Positions 1 to 8,698 of a stretch of DNA of 64,000 bases are shown piece by piece. This DNA comes from Halovulum marinum (GTDB lineage: Bacteria; Pseudomonadota; Alphaproteobacteria; Rhodobacterales; Rhodobacteraceae). The translations under genes and the position numbers were made by a program. The notes beneath the pieces were generated by a model, which saw only the letters and a list, made by a program, of their open reading frames with translations, had not been told where the DNA came from and did not search any database. How positions within the stretch are numbered: the stretch's first letter is position 1; every line of letters starts with the position of its first letter. The stretch spans positions 1 to 64,000 of the forward strand of contig NZ_WIND01000011.1 of NCBI RefSeq assembly GCF_009697225.1, read 5' to 3'.

Positions 1-96
1 GATCAGGATCTCTACAAGATCCTCCTCAGATCGTGCAGAATGAACCCACTCAGACGCTGAGCTGGAATAGACCCTTCGGAGAAGTGGAAGCCGGGG
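1..96. other. Left edge, no gene recognised
   Basis: No gene can be supported here. One plus-strand frame is open from the window edge to a stop at 58-60, about 19 codons, which is too short to judge. By eye the base composition is less GC-rich than the genes that follow. It lies just downstream of the minus-strand pseudouridine synthase stop. Confidence 0.3.
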
Positions 97-774
97 CTAG
101 AACGGCGCCGGGGCGGTGAAGCTGACCGGGCGGTTGGTTTCCGGATGGCGCAGGGTCAGCGTTTCGGCGTGCAGCTGCAGCCGGTCGGCGGCGGCCAGCG
201 CCGGGCCGCTGGCATAGAAGCGGTCGCCGGCGATCGGCAGGCCGAGGCTGAGCAGGTGCACCCGGATCTGGTGCGAGCGCCCGGTCTGCGGCGTGACCCG
301 GAGCCGGGTCAGCGGCCCCTCGCGGGCGATCACCTGCCAGTCGGTGACCGAGGGCTTGCCGGTCTGCCGGCAGACCATCTGCAGCGGGCGGCGCGGCCAG
401 TCGCAGGTCAGCGGCAGGTCGATGCGGCCGGCATCTTCCGACGGCGCGCCCCAGACACGGGCGATGTAGGTCTTGCCGACGCGGCGCTGCTCGAACTGGC
501 GGGCAATCAGGCGCTGCGCCGGGCGGTTGCGGGCGAAGATCATCAGCCCCGAGGTGTCCATGTCGAGCCGGTGCAGCAGCAGCGCGTCGCGGAACCGGGC
601 GCGGACCCGCGTCTCCAGGCAGTCGGCCAGGCCCGGGTCCTTGCCCGGCACCGACAGCAGCCCGGACGGCTTGGCGACCACGACCAGGTGCGAATCGGCG
701 AACACCACGCGCAGCGGCGCGCGCGGCGGCGCATAGGGCGGGCCCGAGGGCAGCAGGCCGGGCGCCGCCGTCAT
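97..774 (-). CDS. RluA-family RNA pseudouridine synthase
   Basis: The 225-residue product matches the short, single-domain RluA family, which isomerises uridine to pseudouridine in rRNA or tRNA. The catalytic signature LHRLDMDTSG is present at residues 67-76 with the catalytic aspartate at D71, and the N-terminal AKPSGLLSVPG stretch and the GRSHQIRVHL motif near the C-terminus are also typical. There is no N-terminal S4 domain, which argues against RluC/RluD and for RluA. The ATG overlaps the stop codon of the upstream alpha-glucosidase gene (ATGA), so the two are probably co-transcribed and translationally coupled. The exact RNA target (for example tRNA U32 or 23S U746) cannot be told from the sequence. 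Confidence 0.9.
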   Translation of the reverse strand: MTAAPGLLPSGPPYAPPRAPLRVVFADSHLVVVAKPSGLLSVPGKDPGLADCLETRVRARFRDALLLHRLDMDTSGLMIFARNRPAQRLIARQFEQRRVGKTYIARVWGAPSEDAGRIDLPLTCDWPRRPLQMVCRQTGKPSVTDWQVIAREGPLTRLRVTPQTGRSHQIRVHLLSLGLPIAGDRFYASGPALAAADRLQLHAETLTLRHPETNRPVSFTAPAPF

Positions 775-2423
775 CCCTCGGCCAGGAACACCTGGTAGGG
801 CGGCAGCGTCACCGTCCGGCCCTGGCGCTGCGGGAAGAATCCCAGCCCCTCGAGCCAGGCCCATTCGCCGCGGGGCAGCGTCACCTGGTGGCTGCCGCCG
901 GTGAAGTTGAAGGCGCAGAACATCGGCGCGTGGCCGTCGAGGCGGCGCACGAAGCTGATCACCGCGTCGGTGGCCTCGATCACCTCGATCGTGCCCTTCT
1001 GCAGCACTGGGCGCATCCGGCGCAGGGCGATGATGTCGCGGTACCAGTTCAGCAGGCTTTCGCTGTCCTCGTCCTGCCGCGCCACCGCCTTGGGCAGATG
1101 CTCCATCGCCATCGGCAGCCAGGGCTTGTGGTCCGAAAAGCCGCCCTGCGGCCCGTCGGCGACCCAGGGCATCGGCGTGCGGGAACCGTCGCGGCCCTTG
1201 AACTTGGGCCAGAACGCCTTGCCGTAGGGATCCTGCAGATCCTCGTAGGGCACATAGGCCTCGGTCAGGCCCAGCTCCTCGCCCTGGTAGAGGCAGACCG
1301 AGCCCTTCAGGCAGAACAGGAACGCGACATGCGCGCGGATGCCCTTGTCCTCGAGGTTCCAGCGGCTGGGCATGCGCACGGTGTCGTGGTTCGACAGCGC
1401 GTAGCACTGCCAGCCGTCGGGGGCGACGGCGTCGAAATCGCGCAGCACCCGCGCCGCGCGGGTGCCGTTCACCCGGTCGGGGCCGAGGAAGTCGAAGGCG
1501 TAGCACATGTGCACGCGGTCGTCGCCGCGGGTGTAGTCGGCGACGATCTGCAGCCCGATCTGCGCCTCGCCGACCTCGCCCACCACGGCGATGTCGGTGA
1601 AGCTGTCCATCAGCGCGCGGAAGCGTTCCAGGAACACCAGGTTCTCGGGCTGGTTCTTGTCGTAGAGATGGTTCTGGTAGTTGTAGGGGTTCACGTCCGG
1701 CGCGATCGAGGCGTTGCGGCTGCCTTCCTCGAGCGCGGGGTTGTCGCGCAGCTCGTCGTCGTGGACGTAGAAGTTGATCGTGTCCAGGCGGAAGCCGTCG
1801 ACGCCGCGGTCCAGCCAGAAGCGGGCCACGTCCAGCACCTCGTCCTGCACCTGCGGCTCGTGGAAGTTCAGGTCCGGCTGCTGCACCAGGAAGTTGTGCA
1901 GGTAGTACTGCCGCCGCTCGCCGTCCCACTGCCAGGCCGAGCCGCCGAAGATCGACAGCCAGTTGTTCGGCGGCGTGCCGTCGGGCCTGGGATCGGCCCA
2001 GACGTACCAGTTGGCCTTGGGGTTGTCCCGCGACGAGCGGCTTTCCTGGAACCAGACGTGGTCCATCGAGGTGTGGCTGAGCACCAGGTCGATCATCACC
2101 CGCAGGCCGAGCTCGTGCGCGCGCTCGACCAGCGCGTCGAAGTCGCCCAGCGTGCCGAACATCGGGTCGACATTGCGGTAATCGGACACGTCATAGCCGA
2201 AATCCAGCATCGGCGAGGTGAAGAACGGCGAGATCCAGATCGCGTCCACCCCGAGGCTGGCGACATAGGGCAGCCGGTGGATGATGCCCGACAGGTCGCC
2301 GATGCCGTCGCCGTTCGAATCCTGGAACGAGCGCGGATAGATCTGGTAGATGACCGCGCCGCGCCACCAGTCGGCGTCGGGCTTCAGTCTGGCATGTTCT
2401 TCGACAGGCATCGAGATGTTCAT
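771..2423 (-). CDS. aglA: GH13 alpha-glucosidase (AglA-like)
   Basis: The 550-residue product is a glycoside hydrolase family 13 enzyme without a signal peptide, so it should be cytoplasmic and hydrolyse imported alpha-glucosides such as maltose, sucrose or trehalose-type sugars. The (beta/alpha)8 barrel begins at the WWRGAVIYQIYPRSF stretch. The catalytic triad is visible: nucleophile D214 in GFRLDTINFY, acid/base E283 in VVGEVGEA, and D347 in LSNHDTVR. The NGDGIGDL calcium-loop-like motif of the oligo-1,6-glucosidase/alpha-glucosidase group is at 37-44. In relatives such as rhizobial AglA the gene sits in an aglEFGAK transport operon; no transporter is present here. The substrate is inferred from the family. 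Confidence 0.88.
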   Translation of the reverse strand: MNISMPVEEHARLKPDADWWRGAVIYQIYPRSFQDSNGDGIGDLSGIIHRLPYVASLGVDAIWISPFFTSPMLDFGYDVSDYRNVDPMFGTLGDFDALVERAHELGLRVMIDLVLSHTSMDHVWFQESRSSRDNPKANWYVWADPRPDGTPPNNWLSIFGGSAWQWDGERRQYYLHNFLVQQPDLNFHEPQVQDEVLDVARFWLDRGVDGFRLDTINFYVHDDELRDNPALEEGSRNASIAPDVNPYNYQNHLYDKNQPENLVFLERFRALMDSFTDIAVVGEVGEAQIGLQIVADYTRGDDRVHMCYAFDFLGPDRVNGTRAARVLRDFDAVAPDGWQCYALSNHDTVRMPSRWNLEDKGIRAHVAFLFCLKGSVCLYQGEELGLTEAYVPYEDLQDPYGKAFWPKFKGRDGSRTPMPWVADGPQGGFSDHKPWLPMAMEHLPKAVARQDEDSESLLNWYRDIIALRRMRPVLQKGTIEVIEATDAVISFVRRLDGHAPMFCAFNFTGGSHQVTLPRGEWAWLEGLGFFPQRQGRTVTLPPYQVFLAEG

Positions 2424-2498
2424 CGGCTGCGTCCCTGCATCGACGGCGGCTTCGGCCTTGCTGCTTTGCGGCCGCTAGGTGACTCCTGCTTCGGGCCG

Positions 2499-2521
2499 GG
2501 TCAAGCGGCGACCGCTTGACC
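2499..2521. promoter_or_regulatory. Perfect inverted repeat between divergent genes
   Basis: GGTCAAGCGG (2499-2508) and CCGCTTGACC (2512-2521) form perfect 10-bp arms around a 3-base centre. It lies 76-98 bases upstream of the alpha-glucosidase start and about 156 bases upstream of the PaiB-like gene. Each outer arm reads TTGACC when leaving the centre, so it could hold back-to-back -35 elements or be an operator. LacI-type regulators commonly control alpha-glucoside genes in this group, but none is encoded here. The function is inferred. Confidence 0.45.
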
Positions 2522-2676
2522 GGGCAATTTACAGCCGCCCGGCGCGCCATACGACCGCCTAGCAGGCAAACATGCCGATTGTGTGCGCGATTTGCGTCAC
2601 TTTTGGCGTCGACTTGTTACGCGCGGCATGCATTCTTCGGGCTTCGAGCGCAACCGGGCCGGAAGGGAATCGCCGC

Positions 2677-3294
2677 ATGCACCCGAATTCCGCGTTCCGC
2701 CGACAGGACGCCGCGCACAACCTGGCCTTCGCCCGGGCGCGGGGGTTCGGCGTGTTGACGGTGGCGGGGCCGGACGGCCCGCTGGCGGCGCATGTGCCCT
2801 TCGTGCTGAGCGCGGACGGCCAGCGCTGGGAGGCGCACCTGGTGCGCTCGAACCCGGTGCTGCGGGCGCTGCCGGCGCAGGCGCTGGTGGTGGTCTCGGG
2901 GCCGGACGGCTATGTCTCGCCCGACTGGTACGGGCTGCCGGACCAGGTGCCGACCTGGAACTACGTCGCGGTGCACCTGCGCGGCCGGCTGGCGGCGCTG
3001 CCGCCCGCGGACCTGCCGCCGCACGCCGCGCGGCTGGCAGCCGAGTTCGAGGCCCGGCTGGCGCCGAAGCCGCCGTGGACCGAGGCCAAGATGGACCCCG
3101 AGGCGCTGACCCGGCTGCGGCGGATGATCGTGCCGGTGGCGATGCGGGTCACCGCCGTCGAGGGCACCTGGAAGCTGAACCAGAACAAGCCAGATAACGC
3201 CCGGCAGGGCGCGGCCGCGCGGATCTGCGACGGCACCGGCGCCGAACTGGCGGCGCTGGCCGCGCTGATGCGGCGGCCGCCACCGACCGCTTGA
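2677..3294 (+). CDS. PaiB-family FMN-binding protein
   Basis: The 205-residue product resembles the PaiB/FMN-binding negative transcriptional regulator family: a split-barrel flavin-binding fold with family signatures HVPFVL near residue 32, VSPDWYGLPDQVPTWNYVAV in the middle, and the C-terminal WKLNQNKPDNARQGA stretch. Family members bind FMN and are often called regulators from the Bacillus sporulation gene, although most have no shown DNA-binding activity. The ATG at 2677 was chosen because GGAAGGGA lies 8 bases upstream and the protein then begins with the family-typical MHPNSAFR. The gene diverges from aglA. Its physiological role is unknown. Confidence 0.82.
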   Translation: MHPNSAFRRQDAAHNLAFARARGFGVLTVAGPDGPLAAHVPFVLSADGQRWEAHLVRSNPVLRALPAQALVVVSGPDGYVSPDWYGLPDQVPTWNYVAVHLRGRLAALPPADLPPHAARLAAEFEARLAPKPPWTEAKMDPEALTRLRRMIVPVAMRVTAVEGTWKLNQNKPDNARQGAAARICDGTGAELAALAALMRRPPPTA

Positions 3295-3354
3295 TTTGCC
3301 CGCGCGCGCCAAGGGCAGTACAGTCCGGCGCGACATCAGGACAGGGATCTTGTC

Positions 3355-3645
3355 ATGGCCGTTCCGCTTGCTCCGATCGCCTTCACCGCGCTGCGCTTCG
3401 GCGCGGTGGCCGCGGCAGCCTGGTACATCAACCGCCGCGCCCGCCCCGCGCCCAAGCATGTCTGGCGCGAGCGGGCGCTGGACGACCTGCCCGAGGGGGT
3501 CGACGTGACCATGGACCGCTCGGACAGCGAATCGAACGCCCACGCCGGCGCGCGGCTGTCGCGCACCGTGCGGCTGGGGCAGGGGGCTGCCTTTGAAATC
3601 GACATCGCCGGTATGGGCCGACTGCGTGTCCGCCGCGCCGACTGA
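3355..3645 (+). CDS. Small conserved-type membrane protein, unknown function
   Basis: The 96-residue product begins with a hydrophobic segment (residues 1-24, roughly MAVPLAPIAFTALRFGAVAA) followed by an Arg-rich turn (INRRARPAP) and a soluble C-terminal part ending in LRVRRAD. This suggests a single N-terminal membrane anchor with the tail in the cytoplasm by the positive-inside rule. No family is recognised. It ends 10 bases before the glutathione S-transferase gene, and the ribosome-binding site of that gene overlaps its stop region, so the two are likely co-transcribed. GC-rich third positions in this frame support a real gene. Confidence 0.65.
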   Translation: MAVPLAPIAFTALRFGAVAAAAWYINRRARPAPKHVWRERALDDLPEGVDVTMDRSDSESNAHAGARLSRTVRLGQGAAFEIDIAGMGRLRVRRAD

Positions 3646-3655
3646 AGGGACCGAG

Positions 3656-4270
3656 ATGCTGACGCTCTACTACAACCCCGCCTCTCCGTACGCGCGCAAG
3701 GCGCGCGTGGTCGCGATGGAATGCGGCCTCGGAGAGGAGGTCGCGCTGGAACAGGTCGCCGGCCACCCGACCGAGCCCGGCACGATGCCGGTGCAGCGCA
3801 ACCCGCTGGGCAAGATCCCGGTGCTGGAGCGTCCCGACGGCCCGGCGCTGCACGACAGCCGGGTGATCTGCCGCTATCTCGACCATCTGGGCGGCGGCCG
3901 GCTGTACCCCGACCCGCCCCGGCTGTGGGAGACGCTGACCCTGGAATCGCTGGCCGACGGCATCAACGACGCCGCCGTGCTGATGGTCTACGAGACCCGT
4001 TCGCGCGCGTTCGAGAAACAGGACCCGGACTGGGTCGAGGCGCAGTGGGCGAAGATCGCGCGCGCGCTGGACGCGCTCGAGACGCTGTGGATGCCGTCGC
4101 TGCGCGGCCCGCTGGACGCCGGCGCGCTGGCGCTCGGCTGCGCGCTGGGCTACCTGGACCTGCGCCACGAGGGGCGCGGCTGGCGCGACGGCCACCCGGC
4201 GCTGGCCGAATGGTACGCCGAGTTCGCGCGCCGCGACAGCATGGTCTACACCGAGCCCAGCGCCTACTGA
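3656..4270 (+). CDS. Glutathione S-transferase family protein
   Basis: The 204-residue product has the two-domain GST layout. The N-terminal thioredoxin-like domain includes NPASPYARKARVVAMECGL, where the serine of the SPYARK segment is the likely glutathione-activating residue, and NPLGKIPVLERPDG followed by LHDSRVICRYLD, the gamma-glutamyl-binding cis-Pro region. The C-terminal helical domain starts around residue 85. The ATG at 3656 is preceded by AAGGGA. The probable role is glutathione conjugation or reduction in detoxification; the substrate cannot be predicted. Confidence 0.88.
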   Translation: MLTLYYNPASPYARKARVVAMECGLGEEVALEQVAGHPTEPGTMPVQRNPLGKIPVLERPDGPALHDSRVICRYLDHLGGGRLYPDPPRLWETLTLESLADGINDAAVLMVYETRSRAFEKQDPDWVEAQWAKIARALDALETLWMPSLRGPLDAGALALGCALGYLDLRHEGRGWRDGHPALAEWYAEFARRDSMVYTEPSAY

Positions 4271-4354
4271 CCCGCGCGCCAGGCTGACAGCCGTCACAGT
4301 CCCGTGCCCCGCCCCGCGTTATGATGCGGCGGCGGGAACCGGAGGGAGGCGGCC

Positions 4355-5464
4355 ATGCCTGTCAGCAACATGCGCGATCTGAGCTTCGCGAGCGTCAACC
4401 TGCTGAACCTGCAGGTGCCGGGCGGGCTGACCTATTCCACCACGCCGCCGTTTCCCGATACCGCCGAGGGCCGCGCCGCATACCAGCGCAAGATCGCCTG
4501 GACCGCCGGGCAGCTGCGCCGGCTGGACGCCGAGGCGATCGGCTTTCAGGAACTGTGGTCGGCGCGCGCGCTGGGCGACGTGTTCCGGGCCGCGGGGCTG
4601 GACGGCGACTACGACCTGGTGGCCCGCGACGCGCCGGGCAGGGGCCGCCCGCAGGTGGCGCTGGCGGTGCGCCGCGACCGCCACGGCGCGCCGCAACTGC
4701 TGCCCGGCGCCGACTGGATCGCGGACTTCCCCGCCGACTTCCGCTTCGACCGGCTGCGCGAGACCGACGGCGCCGAGGAAGTGATCACCATCACGATCAA
4801 CGAATTCTCGCGGCCGATCCTGCATGCCCGGATCCAGTCCGAGGGCACCTCGCCGAAGCCGCCGGCGGTCTCGGTCTACGTCGCGCACCTGAAATCCAAG
4901 GGGCCGGCGCGGCTGTCGTTCGCGCACCCGCGCCCGCTGGCGCTGCAGACCTACCCCGAGATCACCAAGTCCGCCGTCGCCCACATCCGCCGGGTGATGG
5001 AGGCCGGGGCGCTGCGCGCGCTGCTGGACGCGGTGATGCGGTCCGAGGACGAGAACGCGATCTCGCCCACGGTGATCCTGGGCGATCTGAACGACGACAC
5101 GCTGTCGGTGACGAACGAGCTGATCTCGGACCAGCCCAGCTACCGTGTGATCCAGAAAAGCCGCGCCGGGCTGAGTTCGGACAAGGGGCTCTACTCGGTC
5201 GAGCGGCTGCAGCAGTACCGCTCGATGCGGCACGTCTATTACACCCACATCTACAAGCACAAGCGCGAGAGCCTGGACCACATCCTGGTGTCCGAGGAGT
5301 TCTACGACCATTCGCGCAAGCGGCACTGGTCGTTCCGCGAGATGGAGGTGGTGAACGACCACCTGAACCGCGCCGCGTTCGAGGCCGAGGGCGCCTCGGA
5401 CCACGGGCTGGTGCGGGCGTATTTCGACTGGAACCCGATGCCGGCGGAAATCGACGTGACCTGA
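4355..5464 (+). CDS. Endonuclease/exonuclease/phosphatase-fold protein
   Basis: The 369-residue product belongs to the EEP (DNase I-like) superfamily. The metal-coordinating and catalytic motifs are in order: AIGFQEL (catalytic Glu near residue 63), the GDLNDD motif near residue 246, SLDHILVSEEF near 305 and the terminal GASDHGLVRAYF with the general-base histidine. It has no signal peptide. Family members cleave phosphodiester bonds in nucleic acids, phosphoinositides or sphingolipids, and the substrate here is unknown. The ATG at 4355 is preceded by CCGGAGGGAGG. The gene is 113 bases upstream of the formate dehydrogenase gene and may be a separate transcription unit. Confidence 0.82.
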   Translation: MPVSNMRDLSFASVNLLNLQVPGGLTYSTTPPFPDTAEGRAAYQRKIAWTAGQLRRLDAEAIGFQELWSARALGDVFRAAGLDGDYDLVARDAPGRGRPQVALAVRRDRHGAPQLLPGADWIADFPADFRFDRLRETDGAEEVITITINEFSRPILHARIQSEGTSPKPPAVSVYVAHLKSKGPARLSFAHPRPLALQTYPEITKSAVAHIRRVMEAGALRALLDAVMRSEDENAISPTVILGDLNDDTLSVTNELISDQPSYRVIQKSRAGLSSDKGLYSVERLQQYRSMRHVYYTHIYKHKRESLDHILVSEEFYDHSRKRHWSFREMEVVNDHLNRAAFEAEGASDHGLVRAYFDWNPMPAEIDVT

Positions 5465-5577
5465 ACGGGCGCGCGTTTCCGATCCGCGACGCAAACCTGC
5501 CTGCGTCGGTCGGTTCCCGCATTTAACTCTGGCCGCCGACATGGTGTATTCTGCGCCATGACAGCCCGGAGCGCGCC

Positions 5578-8355
5578 ATGACCGAGATCACCTTCACCCT
5601 GGACGGCCGCGACGTGACCGCCGCGCCGGGCGAGACGATCTGGCAGGTGGCCAGGCGCGCGGGCACCACGATCCCGCATCTGTGCCACAAGGACGCGCCC
5701 GGCTATCGACCCGACGGCAACTGCCGCGCCTGCATGGTCGAGATCGACGGCGAACGGGTGCTGGCGGCAAGCTGCATCCGGCAGCCGACCGAGGGAATGG
5801 AGGTGCGCAGCGCAAGCGCCCGCGCCCGCAAGGCCCGGGCGCTGGTGGTCGAGATGCTGATGGCCGACCAGCCGGCGCGGGACCAGGCGCGCGACGCCAG
5901 TTCGCATTTCTGGGACATGGCCGACGCGACACAGGTGACCGCCAGCCGCTTCCCGGCGGTCGAGCCCGAGCGGGTGCCGCTGCTGGACGACAGCCACGTC
6001 GCGATGCGGGTGAACCTGGATGCCTGCATCCACTGCAACCTCTGCGTCCGCGCCTGCCGCGAGGTGCAGGTCAACGACGTGATCGGCATGGCCGGGCGCG
6101 GGCGCGACGCGCGGATCGTGTTCGACATGGCCGACCCGATGGGCAGCAGCAGTTGCGTCGCCTGCGGCGAATGCGTGCAGGCCTGCCCCACCGGCGCGCT
6201 GATGCCCGCAACGCAGATCGACGCGGCGCGGCACGGCGACAGCGGCGATTTCGACCGCGAGGTGGCGTCGGTCTGCCCCTATTGCGGCGTCGGCTGCCAG
6301 GTCTCGTTCAAGATCAAGGACGAGCGCATCGTGCGGGTGGACGGCGCGAACGGTCCCGCGAATGAAAACCGGCTGTGCGTGAAGGGCCGCTTCGGCTTCG
6401 ACTACGTCGCGCACCCGCACCGGCTGACCGTGCCGCTGATCCGTCGCGACGATGCACCCGCCAAGGGGCTGAACGTCGATCCGGCGAACCCCTGGACACA
6501 TTTCCGCCAGGCCACCTGGGACGAGGCGCTGGATGCCGCCGCCGGCGGTCTGGCCGGGCTGCGGCAGGCGCACGGCGGCGCCTCGGTCGCGGGTTTCGGC
6601 AGCGCCAAGTGCTCGAACGAGGAAGCCTACCTGTTCCAGAAATTGATCCGCCAGGGCTTCGGGCACAACAACGTCGATCACTGCACCCGGCTGTGCCACG
6701 CGAGCTCCGTCGCCGCGCTGATGGAGAACGTCGGCTCGGGTGCCGTCACCGCCACCTTCAACGAGATCGAGAACGCCGACATCGCCATCGTCATCGGCGC
6801 CAACCCGGTCGAGAACCACCCGGTCGCCGCGACCTATTTCAAGCAGTTCGCCAAGCGCGGCGGCGAACTGGTCGTCATGGACCCGCGCGGCCAGGGGCTG
6901 AAGCGGCACGCGACGCACATGCTGCAATTCCGGCCCGGCACCGACGTGGCGCTGCTGAACGCGATCATGCATGTGATCGTCGAGGAAGGGCTGCACGACC
7001 GGCAATACGTCGACGGCTTCACCGAGGGGTTCGACGCCTTCGCCGCCCATATCCGCGACTTCGCGCCCGAGAAGATGGCCGAGCTGTGCGGCATCGACGC
7101 CGACACCATCCGCACCGTCGCCCGCAAGTTCGCGGGCGCGCGGGCGGGGATGATCTTCTGGGGCATGGGCATCAGCCAGCACATCCACGGCACCGACAAC
7201 TCGCGCTGCCTGATCAGCCTTGCGCTGCTCTGCGGGCATGTCGGGCGGCCGGGCACGGGGCTGCACCCGCTGCGGGGGCAGAACAACGTGCAGGGCGCCT
7301 CTGACGCCGGGCTGATCCCGATGTTCCTGCCGGACTACCAGTCGGTCTCGAACGTGCAGGTCCGCGACATGTTCGCCGGGATCTGGGGCGGCCCGCAGGT
7401 CGATCCCCGGCCGGGCCTGACCGTGGTCGAGATCATCGACGCGATCGACCGCGGCGAGATCCGCGGCATGTACATCCTGGGCGAGAACCCGGCGATGTCC
7501 GACCCGGACGTGGATCACGCCCGCGCCGCGCTGGCCAGGCTGGACCACATGGTGGTGCAGGACATCTTCCTGACCGAGACCGCGAACTACGCCGACGTGA
7601 TCCTGCCCGCCTCGGCCTGGCCGGAAAAGACCGGCACCGTCACCAACACCAACCGGCAGGTGCAGATGGGCCGACCCGCGCTGACCGCGCCCGGACAGGC
7701 GCGCGAGGACTGGGCGATCACCGTGGCGCTGGCGCGGCGGCTGGGGCTGGACTGGACCTACGACCACCCGCGCGAGGTCTTCGCCGAGATGAAGGCTTCG
7801 ATGAAGTCGCTCGACAACATCACCTGGGAGCGGCTGGAGGCCGAGGATGCCGTGACCTATCCCTGCCCAGCCCCCGACCGGCCCGGCGCGGCGGTGGTCT
7901 TCGGCGACGGCTTCCCGCGCGAGGGCGGCCGCGCGAAGCTGACGCCGGCGCAGGTCACGCCCCCGGCCGAGGTGCCGGACGCGGACTACCCGATGATCCT
8001 GATCACCGGCCGGGTGCTGGAGCACTGGCACACCGGCTCGATGACCCGCCGCTCGGGCGTGCTGGACGCGGTGGAGCCGCAGGCGTTCTGCACGCTGCAC
8101 CCGCGCACGCTGCGCGCCAAGGGTCTGCAGCCGGGCGACCTGGTGCGCCTGACCACCCGCCGCGGCAGCGTCGAGGTCGCGGTGCGCGCCGACCGCGCGG
8201 TCAGCGAGGACACCGTGTTCCTGCCCTTCGCCTTCGTCGAAAGTGCCGCCAACGTGCTGACCAACCCGCAGCTGGACCCGTTCGGCAAGATCCCCGAGTT
8301 CAAGTTCGCGGCGGCGAGGGTGGAGCCGGTGGCAGGAAGCCTGGCGGCGGAATAG
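5578..8355 (+). CDS. Molybdenum formate dehydrogenase, FdsA-type catalytic subunit
   Basis: The 925-residue product has the FdsA layout. An N-terminal 2Fe-2S ferredoxin domain (C36, C49, C52, C66) is followed by an NADH-dehydrogenase-G-like cluster region, two 4Fe-4S ferredoxin motifs (CIHCNLCVRAC and CVACGECVQACPTG), a further 4Fe-4S site starting CPYCGVGC, and then the bis-MGD molybdopterin domains. The molybdenum ligand is cysteine C373 in TRLCHASSVA, so the enzyme is not a selenoprotein. It should oxidise formate to CO2 in the cytoplasm. Oddly, the usual partner genes fdsG, fdsB, fdsC and fdsD (diaphorase subunits and chaperones) are absent on both sides, so the electron acceptor is unclear. 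Confidence 0.9.
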   Translation: MTEITFTLDGRDVTAAPGETIWQVARRAGTTIPHLCHKDAPGYRPDGNCRACMVEIDGERVLAASCIRQPTEGMEVRSASARARKARALVVEMLMADQPARDQARDASSHFWDMADATQVTASRFPAVEPERVPLLDDSHVAMRVNLDACIHCNLCVRACREVQVNDVIGMAGRGRDARIVFDMADPMGSSSCVACGECVQACPTGALMPATQIDAARHGDSGDFDREVASVCPYCGVGCQVSFKIKDERIVRVDGANGPANENRLCVKGRFGFDYVAHPHRLTVPLIRRDDAPAKGLNVDPANPWTHFRQATWDEALDAAAGGLAGLRQAHGGASVAGFGSAKCSNEEAYLFQKLIRQGFGHNNVDHCTRLCHASSVAALMENVGSGAVTATFNEIENADIAIVIGANPVENHPVAATYFKQFAKRGGELVVMDPRGQGLKRHATHMLQFRPGTDVALLNAIMHVIVEEGLHDRQYVDGFTEGFDAFAAHIRDFAPEKMAELCGIDADTIRTVARKFAGARAGMIFWGMGISQHIHGTDNSRCLISLALLCGHVGRPGTGLHPLRGQNNVQGASDAGLIPMFLPDYQSVSNVQVRDMFAGIWGGPQVDPRPGLTVVEIIDAIDRGEIRGMYILGENPAMSDPDVDHARAALARLDHMVVQDIFLTETANYADVILPASAWPEKTGTVTNTNRQVQMGRPALTAPGQAREDWAITVALARRLGLDWTYDHPREVFAEMKASMKSLDNITWERLEAEDAVTYPCPAPDRPGAAVVFGDGFPREGGRAKLTPAQVTPPAEVPDADYPMILITGRVLEHWHTGSMTRRSGVLDAVEPQAFCTLHPRTLRAKGLQPGDLVRLTTRRGSVEVAVRADRAVSEDTVFLPFAFVESAANVLTNPQLDPFGKIPEFKFAAARVEPVAGSLAAE

Positions 8356-8361
8356 GCCCGC

Positions 8362-8517
8362 TCAGAACGCCGCCCGCACCAGCGGCAGCGCGGTCGCCGC
8401 CACCAGGCCGACGATGGCGCCGATGCCCAGCCGCACCACCAGGCCGCCCATCCGGGGGGCGTAAGCGCCGAGCGCGCCGCACACCGCGGCATAGTAGACA
8501 AGCGTCAGCGGATCCAT
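8362..8517 (-). CDS. 51-residue hydrophobic protein, unknown function
   Basis: This short gene reads ATG at 8515-8517 to TGA at 8362-8364. The peptide starts MDPLTLVYYAAVCGALGAYA and ends LPLVRAAF. It has two hydrophobic stretches (residues 4-19 and 27-46) separated by PRMGG, consistent with a tiny hairpin membrane protein. It is convergent with the formate dehydrogenase gene (6 bases apart) and divergent from pntA. I believe similar short proteins occur next to pntA in other Rhodobacteraceae, but that is from memory and unchecked. Its position suggests a possible link with the transhydrogenase. Confidence 0.6.
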   Translation of the reverse strand: MDPLTLVYYAAVCGALGAYAPRMGGLVVRLGIGAIVGLVAATALPLVRAAF

Positions 8518-8575
8518 CGCGGCAGGCTAGCACAGGGCCCGGCGGCGCGACACTGTGGCCGCCAGAACAGCAACC

Positions 8576-8587
8576 TACCGATCGGTA
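8576..8587. promoter_or_regulatory. 12-bp perfect palindrome upstream of pntA
   Basis: TACCGATCGGTA is a perfect palindrome in the 181-base gap between the divergent 51-residue protein gene and pntA, 112 bases before the pntA start. Palindromes of this kind often serve as operators for TetR- or MarR-type regulators. No such regulator is encoded nearby. Confidence 0.35.
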
Positions 8588-8698
8588 ACCAACGCGCGAT
8601 GGACTTTCCGCCGCGTAAACGGGATATTTCGCGCCGAATCCCCCACCCGCTTCCGGGCAAGGGGCAATCATGGTCACACCGGAAGGAGCTCGCGCCGC

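Noticed and set aside
5302-8100. 932-codon minus-strand open frame
   Set aside because: Antisense to the formate dehydrogenase, whose cofactor motifs fix the coding strand.
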